Under the pieces are notes generated by a model, which ran no database searches, was not told where the DNA came from, and saw only the letters and a list, made by a program, of their open reading frames with translations. Below, in pieces: positions 61,401 through 64,000 of a stretch of 64,000 nucleotides of DNA. Location: positions 2,033,971-2,097,970 of the forward strand of contig OZ026569.1 in NCBI GenBank assembly GCA_964020155.1. Direction: 5' to 3'. How positions within the stretch are numbered: position 1 is the first letter of the stretch; every line of letters begins with the position of its first letter. A program made the position numbers and the translations under genes. This DNA is from Chondrilla cf. caribensis (taxonomy: Eukaryota; Porifera; Demospongiae; Chondrillida; Chondrillidae).

Positions 61401-63763
61401 ATTTTAGCAGTCACAACAGTATTCGGTAACTGTTCACCTGTTTCAGCATAAAAATGTGGTGAAATTCCAAAATCTCTTTCAACAAAACTACCATCAAGAT
61501 AAGCAGCCACTCCTCCTACATAAGCACATACACATGTAGTTTCATACATACGTATGTATACAGATACGCATATTCCACTTCACACACTGAATGTAGTTCC
61601 TTTACCAAATGAGTCTGCACAAAACATACCTGTTTCTACTCCTTTCAAAGGCTGACCAAATACAAATGACTCAGATTCCTGTGGATCAAGATACCACAAG
61701 ATAAAATCACACCTACAATATATACATACAGTATGTATTGCTGTACATATGTGAATGTTATCCGGTTCTTTGAAACACATTAAAATTGTGCAAATGAGCT
61801 GCTACATACAGTTCATTTAAAGAGCTTCATACATATGTAAATACCGCAAATTTTTATTTATGTACATTACATACATTACGTACGTACATGTACGTACGTC
61901 TGTGTGTATGGTCATATGTATTCAAATAAAGGTCATGAGGTGTATGATAAATACAGAATACAGAATGCTTAAAATCAGAATTGGGACATTTCTAACTATG
62001 CAACACCACACAATGACATGATTGGGTACTGCAGTAACGAGGGGGATCCAACAAAATACATCATGCTAACACAGCAGATCAAACCCACTTTGTGTACATA
62101 TGTATGTATATGTAAAAAACTTTAGTAAAGCATAGTCCATATACATACATCATACACACCTTGTCACCAGCAGATGACACAGCTGTAGCACACAAAACAC
62201 TTGAACCTGTTGATGCAGTTGGATCTACGATGGTAGGAAAACAAGAGCCAGTCAATTTTCACACTGGTAATGTACATACATAATAGACTTCTTAGATCTA
62301 TTTTCACTTTTATAATGGCTGTCCCAGGCACATGTACAGCAAGTGTATGCGTATTTGCAAAAGGTGGAAACTCACTTTTACAGAACTCAAAGCTTGTGAA
62401 ATTACTCAGAGATCTACCAGCTAGGAAGCACTTTCCACCATATCGAAGTTTATTTCCATTTATAGTGGTATATAAAGGAGCACAAACCTACATATATACA
62501 TCAAGTATACCGGTCATTACACAGATAACAACCTTATCATTATCTGCAACTCACAACAAACTTGCTCCCTGCTACACTCATGCTCGAACCAAGTAACTGC
62601 CGATCCTTCTGTTCAGAAGATGTTGCACTAAAGTTTTCATCAGCTGTGGACAGGAGTTCAAATAGAGGATTCATTCACAATATGAGTACACTCGTCACAA
62701 CAGTTATATTGTGAGATCATAGCAGTAGGTAGTGCTCCCCTACAGTATGTATTATATTATATAGATGAACACATTATACAGAGACTTACAGGACAGTCAT
62801 TCTGGAATCATTACATTCATATAAATGCATGACATAATATCATCACAATGCATAAAGGAGTATGTGTACATGTACATACAATACTGGAATCCTTTCAATG
62901 AAGCCTGTCTTGAGAAAAGCACCCATACATAGCCCAAACATGTGTGTAAGCACATAGGTACGGAAGTAGATAGTCATTTGTAGAATGTGTACAACTTGTG
63001 GATTCAGGGAGTCTGTAACAGACACCGGTGCAAAGTCTTAAACTTGACCCACAAAAATCTGCCCAATGTGATAACAATCAGGTTCAATGTGTAGTACACA
63101 TTATGCGGAGGTGCATTCATACATTTCCCTAATGAACACTACTCCCACTGTTCAACATACAGTGTGCTTCTTCATTATAAAAAGCCTTCAAGTTTCACAA
63201 GAGGTATGGTACCAGAAGAGAAATGGTCAAAGGTGTTCTGCACTTGATGTTTATAATGTGTGATAAAGTAATTATCGGGCTTGTTTATAATTATAACAAT
63301 CATAGCTAGTGTGGCGCCCATAGTATAACCAGTCATCTAGAATTTGCATAGTACACCCCCACTCATTAAATATACTAAACTTGCTAGCTAGTAGCTAAGG
63401 TTTGAAAAAGAAAATGAAATAAAACTAGCAAACACAGAATAATATTCTACAATGATTGACCACAACTTCTTGTGGTCAATAGGTTGTCTGGCAATGGCTG
63501 TATAATAACATGCCACTGAATGACCTCATCAATGATAACAGACCCTTGTGTATACCATGCAATAGACACCTTTGAAGAGGAGAATCTATTACAAACACAA
63601 TATTATGTTAGCTCTGTACTCACTTCTCAACATTGACTGAGTTAGTTCATCATCATTTCCAACAAGCAGACGACAGTCTCCCGGGACAACAGGACACTCA
63701 TAGACTAGGCCGGTTTGGATGCTGTTGTTATTGGCCTGTCCAAAGGGGGCACCAACAATTATG
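52440..63763 (-). CDS. Integrin alpha subunit, N-terminus beyond the right edge
   Basis: Exons (minus strand): 63763-63624, 62643-62555, 62487-62376, 62224-62158, 61712-61630, 61515-61438, 61341-61297, 60545-60502, 60419-60348, 59886-59801, 59721-59628, 59458-59329, 59263-59169, 58749-58653, 58586-58541, 58380-58301, 57677-57585, 57398-57115, 57037-56783, 56706-56611, 56343-56177, 55710-55509, 54392-54288, 54185-54117, 53982-53877, 53432-53407, 53242-53108, 52661-52440 (TAA): about 1038 residues in one frame. FG-GAP propeller blades (FVVCAPLY, VAFGRI, IFVGAPFA, FGRFGYAM) with calcium-loop motifs DINQDDYED and DVDGNKYND, then VTVLRTRP and the calf regions (KDCGIDDIC). A furin-type RSKR site precedes the membrane helix. 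The tail starts CGFFRRKR, the counterpart of GFFKR. No I-domain was seen. Integrin alphas pair with a beta subunit as matrix receptors. The donor at 53877 is an unusual choice (see findings). Missing: signal peptide and first blade. Confidence 0.9.
63455..63480. repeat. Short perfect inverted repeat
   Basis: ATTGACCACAA and TTGTGGTCAAT with a 4-base loop, in an integrin intron. Confidence 0.7.
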
Positions 63764-64000
63764 CTGTTTGCACAGAAAAAAGGACAATAAATATATATCG
63801 TATGCGGTTTATATATCATTCATTATACATTCTGTATAATACATATTATCGTGCAATTGTCCACAACTGTGGACAATGCTACAACAATACCAATCAATTC
63901 AGGTTTGACATGGTCGTTATTCATAAAATACCTATGTAAGTATGTGGTCAGAATACTGAGAGCTACAAAGACCATTCTGTACTGAACCAAGAAACATATA

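Noticed and set aside
57115..63763. Integrin I-domain (inserted von Willebrand A domain)
   Set aside because: The propeller blades run on without a ~200-residue insert, and no DxSxS metal-site motif was seen.

Overview
This is AT-rich, intron-rich animal nuclear DNA. It carries spliced receptor tyrosine kinase (RTK) genes with fibronectin type III (FN3) ectodomains, an integrin alpha gene, short introns and many degraded transposons. Together these suggest an early-branching animal, most likely a sponge. That placement is inference from gene content; nothing in the window names a species.

Layout. 1-4405 (-): 5' part of RTK gene A, running off the left edge. 4.4-9.2 kb: a transposon-rich gap with two broken retroelements joined at an ATT microsatellite, a 9-bp minisatellite, and a plus-strand exon fragment of an LRPAP1/RAP-like chaperone gene. 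9472-24181 (-): RTK gene B, complete, 22 exons, 1018 codons plus stop in one frame; its 5' third is a tandem duplicate of gene A. 26211-34986 (-): RTK gene C, complete, 25 exons, about 1116 aa. 35-40 kb: intergenic, with CA/TG microsatellites, a hairpin and a LINE tail. 40303-50180 (+): RTK gene D, complete, 24 exons, about 1231 aa, divergent from C. 50.2-52.4 kb: a 14-bp minisatellite and a LINE remnant. 52440-63763 (-): integrin alpha gene, complete at its 3' end, with its N-terminus beyond the right edge.

How they fit together. A-D share one plan: signal peptide, an N-terminal region with CxxxC cysteine pairs (resembling the anosmin-1 cysteine-rich region), FN3 modules, one membrane helix, and a split tyrosine kinase with an insert. 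The three visible C-termini carry YxxM motifs, the kind bound by PI3-kinase p85 SH2 domains. C and D have ALE/AIE in place of the kinase APE motif; B keeps APE, so A/B and C/D look like two subfamilies that expanded locally. The integrin next door is also an adhesion receptor, but a functional link is only a hypothesis.

Exon models were built by hand from splice sites, reading frame and homology. Boundaries may be off by a base or two, but the frames of B, C, D and the integrin all close.
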